Assembly (NCBI GenBank): GCA_013398295.1
Contig: VZSF01011299.1
Location: 344,489-408,488 of the forward strand
Reading direction: 5' to 3'
From: Chionis minor
Lineage: Eukaryota; Chordata; Aves; Charadriiformes; Chionididae
Length of the DNA: 64,000 nucleotides
Shown: one piece after another, positions 52,152 to 62,975 of the stretch
Position numbering within the stretch: the stretch's first letter is position 1
Layout: each line of letters starts with the position of its first letter
Translations under genes and position numbers: made by a program
Notes under the pieces: generated by a model
The model's database searches: none
What the model saw: only the letters and a program-made list of their open reading frames with translations
Told to the model about the DNA's origin: nothing

Positions 52152-53210
52152 AGAACATCAGAAGAGCCACATGGGCTTAAACAAAGGGTCCATCTAGTTC
52201 AGTGCTCTGTTTCCAGCAGTGGTGACAAGAGGATGCCTATGGAACCAGGCAACGTATGTAGTCCCTGCTGCTTCAAGCCTCCAACTGTTGTCCAGTCTGG
52301 GGATTTCCTGGGGTTTTGTCTGTTTAGCTCTTTCCATGTACAAGTGGAGTTTCCCTTTGAATGTGTATTCCTCTTGCATTCACATCTTTTGGCAAGGAGT
52401 CCCATAGGTCGTCACATATTGCTAGGAATTCTTACCCTTTTGTTTGCTGTGAACCCAACTCTTGCTTTTGTCTTTTGATGGTGTTTAGTACTGTTATGAG
52501 AAGAGAGTAAATGATCAGTCCCTACCTGCTCATGATTCTGTATGCCTTTTTCATAGTGCCTCCACACCTACCCTACTCAATTGTTGTAGGTCTTTCAGCC
52601 TTCAGATTTCAGCCTTTTGATCATCTTTGTTACCCTTCTCTGAACATTTTCCCATTTTATCATATTCTTTTTGTCATGAGGCAAGCAGAACTGCATGGAG
52701 AATTCAAGGTTCGGGCAAGTCATGAATTTGTATGACATCAGGATGTTTTCTGATTTGTTCTCTAATCCTGTTCTAATAATTCCTAAATTTTTATTTGTTT
52801 TGGGGGGTTTTTTGACTGCTGCTGAGCAGTGACATGATGCTTTCATGGAACTATCTATCATACACAGCTTTAAATTCATCTTCTTTGTTGTACTTCACCT
52901 ACCATTTTATTGCCTTGACATGCTGTCTTGTAAAGTCCTTCTGCCATCCTTCATAGTCTGTCCTCATCCTTATCACCTTGAATATCTTCAGATCACCAGC
53001 AAACTTTGTCACTGGACTACTCAACCACTTTTCCAGCTCTTTTATGGGTGTGTTGGACAGTGTGGACCCCAGCACAGACACCTTGCAGAACACCTCTGGT
53101 GACTTCTCGGTATTGCAAGGACTGACCATTTACTGCTAACCTCTGTTTGTTCTCTTTTAGTCAATTATTTATCTGTGCAAGACCTCACCTCTCTCCTAAC
53201 TGCTTGAGCG
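52152..53210 (-). mobile_element. Ancient CR1/L3-like LINE with reverse transcriptase remains, antisense to MET
   Basis: The left end (GAACATCAGAAGAGCCACAT, then GGTCCATCTAGTTCAGTG) is the reverse complement of the 3' end of an old CR1 lineage common in turtles and crocodiles. On the minus strand two frames still read as CR1 ORF2. In 52595-52879 there are DSSMKAS, AAVKK, LGIIRTGLENKSEN and VQRRVTKMIK. In 52899-53129 there is SVLGSTLSN, followed by KFAGDLKIFKV, which corresponds to the polymerase FADD box with its first Asp replaced by Gly. Several frame breaks separate the pieces, so the element is dead. At about 1 kb it is a long survivor for such an old family. Confidence 0.88.
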
Positions 53211-54889
53211 CAGGCACACAGATATACTTTCATTTCTCTTACGTTCTGGATAAATGCTTGGTTATTAAATTAATCACTAAAATGTAAAAAACATCACCAT
53301 CCCCTCCCCCCTCCAAAAAAAAACCCAAACCAACAACCCAGCACTTTATAGTCTTTGTAAAGAAAAATCCATCTGTATTACTGAACCATTTCCATGGTTG
53401 AAGTAGCCCCCGTATGGTGGTGTGTCCCCAGTAGATTAAAGTCACACTGTATGCATACCAGCCCAGTCCCAAGCAATAAAAATCAGAGGTTTCTGAGAAC
53501 GACACTGGAGTCCTAAGCAGCCTCTTCTTCCTGCTGTCTTCAGATTGCCTTTTTCTTCAGGATTATGTTGGATAAGTGTAAGATAGAATTTCAAGGACTG
53601 GGCTGGTGCGTGCAAAAACCACACAGTTATACAGACCAAAAAAGAGCATATTTGCATCCAGTATCTGTTACGGCAGCACTGTAGGCTGGTAGATTAGTTC
53701 TAAGCAAACTCTAAACTTTTATTCCGTATTCGCAAATGAGTCAGGAAGTGTAATCTGAGCTCCCTGTATGTCATGAGGTCAAAGTTTATTCACTTGGGCT
53801 TTGAGCAGGTGATTTGACTATCAGCCTCAGCGGAATAAAGGTCGGTCAGCGTTTGAAGGACTGACTAATTTTTCCAAGATTGTAGAGGTGAGATCCAATT
53901 ATCACGTATTGCTCTGAGGTTGCGATGCAATGAGTTTAAAGGGTTAACGCTGTGGCTCAATCAGAAAGAATGCTTGGCAATAAGAGGAAGCCTGGATTAA
54001 TGATAGAAAAGAATTCTTAGCATTTTATAGCAGTGGGTATTCGAGATGAGACATGGCTAATGATCAACTAAAAAGGTATTTGCAGCTGTGGTGCTACCTC
54101 TCCCCGTAATGCCAACATTAATCAAGCTTTTTCACGCAGCTTTGCAGTTCATTCTATTTTTCATTGTCCTGCATACAAAAACAGAGCTCATGCCCTAATA
54201 TACTGAGTCAGAGACCATACTTCTGTGTCACCAAAAATGATCAGACCTTATTGATGGCTAAAAGCTGCGCTTTCTGTGCTGTGAAACAAACCCATAGCAA
54301 AGTCTTTAAAAAAGCCAGTTTCATTTTAAAGAAAAAAAAGCCTCTGGTAACTCTGAACTGTAAATACCTCTGGCATGTGAAGCACTTATCACCATGAATT
54401 AACTGCTCATATATTTTAGTTAAGTCTTGAATTACAGCAAAACATCAGCTGTAATTACAGCATCTCTAAGTCTAGTTTTGGAGTCAGCCATCTTGTTGAA
54501 AGACCTTGGCAGTGCGAAAAGCCAGTGAAATCGTGTAAGTCAATGTCCTAGCTGTTCTGATGCAGCCTTCAGAGTCAGAAGAAAAGCTTCATTATAGTGA
54601 AAAATTAAACATTTGACATACGAGTTATTTCCAGAATGGCTTCGATCTTTTTATATAATGAACCTCATTGAATCTCAACTCCTCAGCAAATGTTGATTAT
54701 CTAAATTCCTTAAGTAAACTTACACATGATGCAGCTTTTGAAACATGAACATGATCTTCCCTCATGTAAACAATCCTCTGCCTTTGTTGCCTGATGCTAT
54801 CACATTTGGGCGCACATCCCTCTGGATTGCGGGCCCAAGCCTATAAAATCTCGCTATCGAATATCCACCCCAATCTGCAGATGCTTTAT

Positions 54890-55145
54890 GCCTGTGCTTA
54901 ACATCCATGACTCATCCCATTAAAGTCAACAGAGTTACAGCAGTAAAGTTAAGCGTGTGTTTGCAGGAATAGGCCCAAATTCTCAGAAGTGTTTAGGTAA
55001 CTCAAGATGCAGAGAGATGACTAGTGGGGGAATTTCATACTGGTGTGACTAATCTCCCTAAGATCTCCTAAAATCAACAGACAGAGAGAGGGCGCTTGCA
55101 AAGGGTCTTCAGGACAACTAAATTAGGCTCCTGTTTTGGACTATA
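54890..55145. repeat. Probable ancient amniote interspersed repeat remnants
   Basis: ATCCCATTAAAGTCAACAGA, then TTTGCAGGAATAGGCCCAAA and GATGCAGAGAGATGACTAGT resemble old amniote repeats that I remember in the forms CCCATTGAAGTCAATGG, TGCAGGATCGGGCCC and GATGCAGATAGGCGCCTAGT. The order and spacing fit two adjoining repeat pieces. This needs a repeat library to confirm. Confidence 0.45.
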
Positions 55146-55845
55146 TTCCAAAGCAGCTCTGTCCTGGACACTCAGCTCCTGCTAAAATCAGCAGGAGACA
55201 GACCTCAAGGTGCTTAGCCACGTCTCACAAGGAACTTATCTGCAGCAATAGCCACCTTCCCAGCTCTGGGAAAAGAGCTCCATGTATTTGTGGCTCTGGA
55301 ACGCTGCTCACAGCAGCGACCTGCGCCGGCCGTAGCATTGCACTCTAATGGCCCCACGTGCGTCAAGGCCAGGTACTGTTGACACAGGGTAAAGTGTACC
55401 TCTCAGACTGAAGGACCAAAGTGAAAATAAATGGAAGTATCTTTGACTTTTGAAGTTTTAAGATTCTTTTAAATAGACGTTGTAGATAAAATTCTCCTTT
55501 CTTAAACGTACAGGGCTGACTAAATGACCCATCTTCATTTTTTTGCAGTTGATTTATACATACCTGAAATTAAAGGAATAGAAAACATGCAGTGGCTCCT
55601 TCATATTTTAATAAATACGAAGTATTTTGAGGATCCTCCGACAGCCATGATTTTGCTGGGTTAAACAAAGTAGATTTTATAGCGCTTTAATCAGATCATG
55701 ATGGAACATTATGCAAAATATTATGCAATGGTAATGCAGGGTAATTAATGCAAGCAGAGAAGCGGTAGGAACGTGAGACCGCTGAGCAGCACGCATTTGT
55801 GTCACACGCCGCCTGCTGATTTTCCCAATTTCTTTTCTTTCTTAG

Positions 55846-55980
55846 ATAGTGGTTTCCCGTTCGGAACCCACAGCTCCACATGTCAGCTTTCAGCTAGACT
55901 CCCACCCCGTCTCTCCCCAAGTTGTTGTTGAAAATTCGTTAGCGGACGATGGCTATACCCTGGTAGTGACTGGGAAAAAG
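55846..55980 (+). CDS. MET: MET exon 4: end of the Sema domain
   Basis: This exon of 135 bases (45 codons, phase 0 at both ends) lies between TTCTTAG and AAG|GTGAGT (donor 55981-55986) and encodes residues 465-509. The sequence [15 protein letters not shown], then [13 protein letters not shown] and [10 protein letters not shown], matches the last blade of the MET Sema domain. The length equals human exon 4. It has no cysteine and no sequon. Confidence 0.97.
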
Positions 55981-57392
55981 GTGAGTGGTTCATAGTCTGA
56001 TCCTTCTGTGCACTGCGCAAACCTGCCTTCAGAGCAGCAACTTTAAATCAGAGCAACCATTCACACCGCTGCGTTATGCTTTGCATCCTCCCGGCCTTGC
56101 CATTCCCTTGGGAACATTAGAGGGGCAAGTTTCCTCCAAGACTTTTTTGTGTTTTTTTTCCCTACTAAACAAACTGACAGCCTAATATTGAGAGATGTTT
56201 AAATAATGTGAGAGCTGTGATATAAACCAACAAAAGCCAGGAAATGCAAATTTTAAGGCTGAGACCCTGTCCTTAGTTCAAGTGCTCGCAAAGAAAAAAC
56301 ACACAATGGCTTAAGGAAAGAATGGTGCTCAGAGTTTCCTGGCTTTTGTTGGTTTGTGTCATAACGTTATAACTTTTTAGGGGGGGGGGGGTGTGCATGA
56401 GTAACGTGGGTGTGTTTAAAAATGGGAGCCAGTGTTCATAGCAAGGTCCGGAGATTGCTTTAGCATGTAGTCTACAAAGGGTTAATAAAAGATGAAGAGC
56501 TGTCATAAATATCCTATTGTCATAAGTAGATATGCATTGTAGAATGGCTTTAAAACATCAGCAGATAATATTACAGATAATCCTAAACCATAATCGTAAG
56601 CAATAATTTGACCCCATGAGTTCTATAAGAATTTACAGAAATACATCAGCCATTAGTAAAGATGGTTATTAATCATTTACTAGAAATGTATGAGATATTT
56701 ATAAGAGTGATCTTCAAGAAAATGTCCAAAATAAGTTTAAGGAAGGTAATGAAGCATAAAGAAGTACGATGTGCTTACACAGTAATGTAATTATATACTA
56801 ATTTTAATCTCTTGACTAAAAAGAATTTATTTAGAGTGCCTACTATCACAACTGTCTTGAGATCTTAAATAATATAGATTTTAATTCATATTTTAGCTAT
56901 AGTGTCATTTTTCTGATGGTAGGCGTTAAACAACAAGTACGCGGGCAGTCACATGCTGTAAGTGTGTCAGAGATCTTAACACAGCCTCGCCAAAGTTGAA
57001 ATAGCCATGGTGCCTATTTTTACAAATGTATGAACTAAGGCATACTGAGATACACTGGTTTTTTCCAAGAACTAGTGCAGCGCTGGGAGGAGCACGCTGC
57101 TGTTTTCTTTTTCCGTCAGCAAAAACTGCTATCTTGCTGTAAACACCAGATGCTGGTAGTAACTGTATATAACATTAAGATGCCTTTAGGGTTTCTCCCA
57201 AGCGAATTTAAAAATCATGTCAGTTAAATTACTTATAAGATCCTATAATTACTGAGCTACGGAGAAGTCGAACCGCAGCGTGCACGTCTGAAACCTGAGC
57301 AGCACCACGGCGCGTTGCATAAACAGAGGCTCTCCCCGCCGCCTTGGCGCACGTATTAAAAGCATCCCTGGGTCGTGTCTTTCCACCGGCAG
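55981..57392 (+). other. MET: Intron 4 of MET
   Basis: A short intron of 1412 bases. It contains an imperfect long inverted repeat at 56216-56363 and a 12-base G run at 56380-56391. GC content rises from about 57240 into exon 5. The acceptor is TTTCCACCGGCAG ending at 57392. Confidence 0.92.
56216..56363. repeat. Long imperfect inverted repeat (hairpin) in intron 4
   Basis: The 21 bases at 56224-56244 (AAACCAACAAAAGCCAGG plus AAA) are the exact reverse complement of 56335-56355. Pairing extends outward over about eight more bases with three mismatches. It also extends inward in the same order through CTGAG with CTCAG (56259-56263 and 56328-56332), ACC with GGT (56264-56266 and 56324-56326) and CCTTA with TAAGG (56271-56275 and 56312-56316). 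The loop is about 36 bases. It could be a remnant of a small inverted-repeat transposon or a structured RNA; no family is recognised. Confidence 0.8.
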
Positions 57393-58330
57393 ATAACGAA
57401 GATCCCGCTGACGGGTCCGGGCTGCCATCACTTCGGGTCCTGCAGCCAGTGCCTGCTGGCGCCTCCCTTCATGCGGTGCGGCTGGTGCGGCCGGCGGTGC
57501 CTCAGGGCTGCCCAGTGCCCCGGCGGCACCTGGACCCAGGAGACCTGCCTGCCGCGGGTGTACGAGGTAAAACTTCGCGGATTTGTCTCGGAGGGAAGGA
57601 TGCCGTCTGCGCTCTGCCGACGTTTTCTGTTTATTTTTGCGGTGCGCTCAGGATGAACGAAGCGTGGGCTCTCCTCAGCCTCCGCATCCGTAAAGCCTCT
57701 GGCTGGACGCCCGTACCCTCCCTGAGCACTGCGGGCTCAGGGGTGATGGTGGACATGCCTGTCTCACCGTCCCGGCTTGCCACGGGAGAGCCCCGGCCCT
57801 GCGGAGCGCTTGTGATGGGAAAACAACGCGGGTCTGAGCCAGCCTGGCCGGGTTGTGACGGGAAGGGCCAGTCACAAGGAAGGAGCCCCCTTCCCCTCAG
57901 ACGCCTCTCCAAGAGAGGAGGTGGCGGAAGGCACTTCCCACCCGCACTGCCGCAGCCCAATCCAATGCCGGAGTTCTTCAGCCCCTGATCCTCATCCATC
58001 CCCAGGCCGGCTCCAGCCTTGCGGGGAAGGGTGGTGTCTCCCTGTGGGGAAGAGTCCCTCTCTCCCCTACCTCAGCCCTGCGACAGAGCTGTCAGCCCAA
58101 GCGCCACCCTGGGGGAGATGTTATTCCCTCACGTCCCTCCCCCGCTCCTTGTTCCCATGGATCCACTTGGCCCTCCCTGGGACAGGGACAGCCGGTGGCG
58201 GCTGCCAGCTGGCCAAGGACCATAACGGGTGTGCGAGAACGAAACGGCACGGATGAGCAGGGAGCCGCGCCGGCGCGCTGCTGTTTGAGTTTAGCTATGG
58301 TTGACGCGGGATCCACACTGTCCGGCCGTA
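57240..58330. other. Intragenic CpG-rich island around MET exon 5
   Basis: About 1.1 kb around and downstream of exon 5 is much richer in GC and CpG than the rest of the gene. The neighbouring sequence on both sides is AT-rich. The exon itself shares the bias. No GC-independent open frame is recognised besides exon 5; the long frames here (for example 57344-57988) come from the lack of AT-rich stop codons. It could be an orphan CpG island, an internal promoter or a site of GC-biased gene conversion. Confidence 0.6.
57393..57566 (+). CDS. MET: MET exon 5: PSI (cystine-rich) domain
   Basis: This exon of 174 bases (58 codons, phase 0 at both ends) encodes residues 510-567. It follows CCACCGGCAG and ends GAG|GTAAAA (57567-57572), a donor weaker than those of the other exons. 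It begins ITKIPLTGPGC and contains the PSI signature: all eight cysteines are kept in the order C-x5-C-x2-C-x8-C-x2-C-x3-C-x5-C-x9-C, with CGWC in the middle and GTWTQETCLP at the end. PSI is the small disulfide-rich wedge between the Sema propeller and the IPT stalk. The third codon position is G or C in 53 of 58 codons, against 19 of 53 in exon 6, an extreme local base bias. The length equals human exon 5. Confidence 0.97.
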
Positions 58331-61300
58331 ACTAACCGGATCGTCCCGTGTGAAGCGTGGAGTTGCTGTGAAGGCAGAGGTTTGCAGGGCAGCTAACAGA
58401 CTAGAAAGCTGAGGGAAGGACGGGCATAAAACTTTCTGGTAGCGCCCTTTTCCTTTGGTTAGGGCATTTAAACTACACCGCGTAGTTAAAAATACATTTC
58501 CCTTTATCCAGCTTATAAAATAAGGTGAAAATTTGACGTGCTAGCCTCTCAGAGAGAAAGGGAGACAAAAAGGGTTTTTAAATAAACAGTGTATTTCTTT
58601 CAACCAGGCAGATGATTTCAGGTACAACAACTTCTTAAAGACTAGACAGGCAAAACTGCCAATAGTCTAGAAACACATGTTTGCAGGTTGGTTTTGTCAT
58701 TTCCGTGTTCACCTTTCAGATACAAAATTTAGGACTAACACAGGCCAAATTCAATAGACAAATAATGAAGCATCATAGGAATCAAACCGAAAATGGATGG
58801 AAAGGAGCATGTGCTTGCCTTGCCTTTTATTGCCATTTACCTTCGGGCAATGGAGATGTAAAAAAATTGCAAATGCAGAATGTGAATAGTTTACTTTCCC
58901 TCCATACGAGAACACATTTATTTCAACAAGGCTGTATTACATGATCAAATCGTCCTTTCTCCCCCTAGTTTGTATGAGACTGAGTCACAAATTCGAAGGG
59001 ATACACTGCAAATTAGTCCTTTTTATACACCTCTGCAGGACCAAGCTGGTCACACCTACGCTGCACGGCTTGCTTTGCGTTTCCTAGAGCTCAAGCACAA
59101 GTCGCATCCCTTAATATTCTTTCTTGGCGAAACTTTCCAGCAGTGGCCGTAGATTGCCACGCCTCCAAAAAGCTTTCTGAGGCTGTGAACTGCTTGGTTT
59201 CTGATTTTTGGAGGTGCAGAGCTCGTATAGCCCTCTTTAATTTCCATTGTGAGGGTGTGCCCTCGGCAGTTTCAAGAAGCAAGCGCCTGGAGCCCGTGCA
59301 GAGATGCTTAGACCGAGAGGGGCGTCCCCAAGGCCACCTCTGCAGTCCCTGCGAAGTCCCCTGGACGTGGGGCGGTGGGAGCAGGCGCGGGGCCGGCCGG
59401 CTGCTCCCCTTCCCCCCGTGGCTCAGCGCTGCCCGCTCGGCACAAGCCCAGTCTGCCCCTGTAATGAATATGGATCTGTGGCACTGATGGATCTTAAAGT
59501 GAATCTCGAGTTACAGCGTGCCCACGTTGGTAGAAGTTGCTTCTAGAAGGCTTGCAAGGCAAAAAATGCAGCTGAGTACTTAAATCCCTTTGGATTGCTA
59601 GCTGTTAAGACAGATTTCATGCTCTACTGGACCATGACATTTAACATTATTACTGAAAAAAATATAAAACAGATTATTCATGATCTTCTGATCTGCCTTT
59701 AAACCCATATGCATAAAATATGAGAAACAAGCTTGTTTTGTTCCTAACAAACGGAGGATGACCTGCTTTGCATGGTATCTGAAATTCAGTCTGAACCTGC
59801 CCTAATATTTTCCAGCTCTCAGAGGGACGGATTGCTTGAGATATGTCATATGATCGCTTTAACCTGAGGGGAATGCAGAGCTTCTGCGAGGGTCTGGTCC
59901 AATGGGCGCTAGCTAGGTTTTCCACAGAGTTTTCCCAGGTTATTACACAGACTGGGGCACAGTGGGGGAAAAAATACAAGATTCTCTCCTCATGAGGGAT
60001 GGCAGAGAAGAAACACAGCGTTTTCCCGTGGCATCCTGCACATCCTTCGTCTCCCCGCCCCGCTGTAAGTAGTTTTCCTTGGAGCCGTGGGTGGCGGGGA
60101 GCAGCCCCACGCCCCAGCCCTGTGGGGAGTGTAGAGACCCAGCTCTGCCCCAGCATCCTCCCGGAAAGCCGGAGGGGGCACTTGGAGGAGGTTCCTTGGA
60201 GATCATTTGGTGCTGGAACAAATTGGAGGCATCTGCGTGCGGCACTCGGGTTGCGCTGAAAGGTGAACGGCATAAAAGAAGAAATAAATTGGTCTCGCTT
60301 TTGATTCTTTGTTGTGGTTAAAAACCTGACCTGGTTTGTTGTTGTTTTTAAAGTGAGTCATTTTAGCTGGCTTTTATCTCAGATGTATCAAGAACATGAG
60401 GCCTTCTGCTGCCTGTTTAGGTTGGAGGTTTTGCTGGAAATTTCACATGTGGCCTGTACATGTTCTTGCTTCTTAATTAAAATGAATGGGCCGTTGAAAC
60501 TTTAATAAATAGATACTCTCTTCCAACAATTTATAAGGTATGTGAGTGGATATTAGCATAATGGCTGTCAACATAAACAAAAGAAAAACACAATACTTTA
60601 TTTTTGTCCAAAAAGAAGAAGTTTACTTTCTCTCCCTTAACCCCAAGTCCAGAGAGCAGCAGGGAGAAGCAGAACATCAGGCCTTGCAGCAGGACTTACT
60701 CCATCTCACCAGTGGTGTTTCCTTGCTATAGAGAACGTCTGAAACCTTAATTCCTTAACGTTTATAACTGATTTGGGTTTTGCTTACTTTCTGTTACTAC
60801 CTGCGCAATGTAAGCATGCAGAAGATGCCTATATACGCCTCAGTTGAAAGTCCAGGATGTTCACTATTCATTCCCATTTACTCTCCCAAGAAAAAGTCTG
60901 CAAAACCATGTTTGACTTTCAGTGGTTTCATCATACAGAACAAGTGAAATCAAAATAAAGAAATTAATACAAGCACTCTGGGGGAGTTTCTGCAGAACTT
61001 ACGTAAAAAAGTGTAAGATTTCGTTTATTTTTTGCTATGTACTTAAGAGTCTTGCCTCCTAAATTTGCTGGCAGAATGCAGTAAATACTTTCCCTCAATT
61101 AAGGCACATGGGTTGCTATCACAAGTCTCTTTTGGCAGATAAGATCACTCAAAACCAGTTAAGTGCCTTCAGTTTTTACTCTGTATGGCTTTGTGAAGCC
61201 TGATTTTAATGCCCGTATTTTGCTGACTTACGGATTACATTTCAGACTCTTCAAATGCCACACATCAATGCATTATTGTACAAAACATGAGACATCCTGT

Positions 61301-62814
61301 ACCCCCACCGAGCAATTTCAGTTTCTGCTAGGGTTTTGTTGCTCCAAAAATGATAGTGTGCTGAGATATTAAGTAAAGTGGAGAAGTAGGACCTGAAGTC
61401 AATCCAGATTTCAAAGAAAAACCCAAAGAAATAAGGGAAAGTTAAACTTGGGTATAGCAAAGACTCCACTGGAGTCTCCACAGTACTGCCCCACGCTCTT
61501 AGCTGCAGCGTTGTGTCAGGGGGCTGTGCGAGCATCACTCCTCTTTTATGAAATTTGTGCAAAAGTACTGTTTCTGCATAGGTTCCCTCTTCTTCGCTTA
61601 TTGAGAGCTGATTCAAAGCTCATTAAACCAGGAAAGATTCCCACTGGCTTCAGTGAATTTTAGATCAGACTCTTTGTCTGGTTTCTAATGGAGGCAGTAA
61701 ATTTCCCCATATAGAATATATGGTATAATTCTTTTGAAGCACTCTTCAGCTGCCTTTCTATCTACAATAGTTCGTTTGTGAGAGTCTTGAAGTATGGCTA
61801 CAAGAGAGTTGAAAAGAAATGTGCTGTCTTACTGGATTTCCAGATGAAATAATAGCCAAGTATCTCTCAAACACTTTCCTTTCAGCTTGAAAATGAAGTC
61901 GGGTCCTTTGAAAGGCACAGCTGTATTGCGTTTTAGGGGCAAAATTACTATCACTAAAGCATTAAGTCTGAGACATTTAGGCACTATGACCACAAGTATA
62001 AATCCAGTCTTTCATTCGCTGTCTGTCCAGTGGTACTGGTATGTTTGCAAAATTATGCGGTATTGTTAAAAGTCTCCATAAACCCTGAACCAATGTCTTT
62101 CTGATTTTTATTTTTTTTACTGGCAGTACTGACCAGTACTTCTACTGAGTTTTGTAAGACTTCTATAGTGTTCCTACATTTTTCCCACCATTGTTATATT
62201 TTGCAGGACAATTTACAATATGCAGAAAAAAAAAAGCATTTCCTTTGTAGATTGTCTCTGTGTTTCTGAGGGGTAGGGGTTTTTTTAACTTGGAATTAGA
62301 GGTGACCAAATGTAAAAGATTTAAGGAAAGAATAGCAGAAGTCACGTTAACTTTATAACAGCCAACACGGTATCGGATTTTGGTGTCTTTGAAGCTACTT
62401 CACTCTGAACCTGACTTTCATCAAGCTGACAAAAAAAAATGGTCATTTTGGGGCTCTTTTGTGTTCAGCATTCAGCTTCTAACAAAATAAGTACATTGTA
62501 TGTTTAACATGCCAGAAATAAGATGTGCAAGACAAGAACGGCAGGATTTAAAAGCCTATTACAATGCACAGCTTGTTCAGTGCCCCTAAACACTATCTTT
62601 CAAAGCTTTCTAGTATAGGTTTTGTTATTTATTGCTACTGTCAGAGAAAGCTCATAATGTGACAAATGAAAGGTGAAGAACAATTAAGATGAATGGTAGG
62701 ACACAGTCTACCAGAAGAAATGCTTTTCTAAAATTATTCCTTTGCACATTCTTTAACTCCATTTGAAGTTCAAGAAAAGCTGATGTAACTAACACAATAT
62801 TTTTTTTTTAACAG
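57567..62814 (+). other. MET: Intron 5 of MET
   Basis: The first 750 bases are GC-rich and belong to the island around exon 5; the remainder is AT-rich apart from moderate GC patches at about 59290-59480 and 60040-60250. I recognise no gene or transposon. A stretch near 61635 has a TGGCTTCAGTGAATTTTAGA phrase that may be an old repeat remnant. The intron ends with a T9 tract and AACAG at 62814. Confidence 0.88.
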
Positions 62815-62975
62815 ATTCTCCCAAACAGCGCTCCCTTAGAAGGCGGGACAAAACTGACACTGTGTGGATGGGACTTTGGATTCAGCAAAAATAATAGATT
62901 TGAATTAAAAAATACAGTAGTCCATATCGGAGAACAAATTTGTGCCCTGGAAGCAAAATCTAGCAACAAAAACAA
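62815..62975 (+). CDS. MET: MET exon 6: first IPT domain (start)
   Basis: This exon of 161 bases (53 codons plus two bases, entering in phase 0 and leaving in phase 2) encodes residues 568-620. The acceptor is a T tract followed by AACAG, and the donor is AA|GTAAGA (62976-62981). The sequence LPNSAPLEGGTKL, then CGWDFGF and FELKN, is the typical start of the first immunoglobulin-like IPT/TIG domain of MET, part of the rod that joins the ligand-binding head to the membrane. The cysteine in EQIC corresponds to the human one, but the human sequon beside it (NES) is missing here. The last codon begins AA and is completed in exon 7, outside the window. Confidence 0.96.

Larger units (their letters stand above)
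44090..55845 (+). other. MET: Intron 3 of MET
   Basis: The intron runs from GTAAGT at 44090 to TTTCTTTCTTAG ending at 55845, a strong pyrimidine-rich acceptor. It is mostly AT-rich. It holds two antisense CR1 pieces (47515-47692 and 52152-53210) and likely old repeat sequence at 54890-55145. Open frames elsewhere, including those near 44950-45310, have no recognisable product. Confidence 0.9.

Noticed and set aside
57344..57988. 214-codon frame overlapping exon 5
   Set aside because: It uses a different frame from the conserved PSI exon and reads through the GC-rich intron; this is a shadow caused by base composition.
59674..60273. 199-codon minus-strand frame in intron 5
   Set aside because: No domain, signal or repeat of known protein; a moderate GC patch explains the open length.
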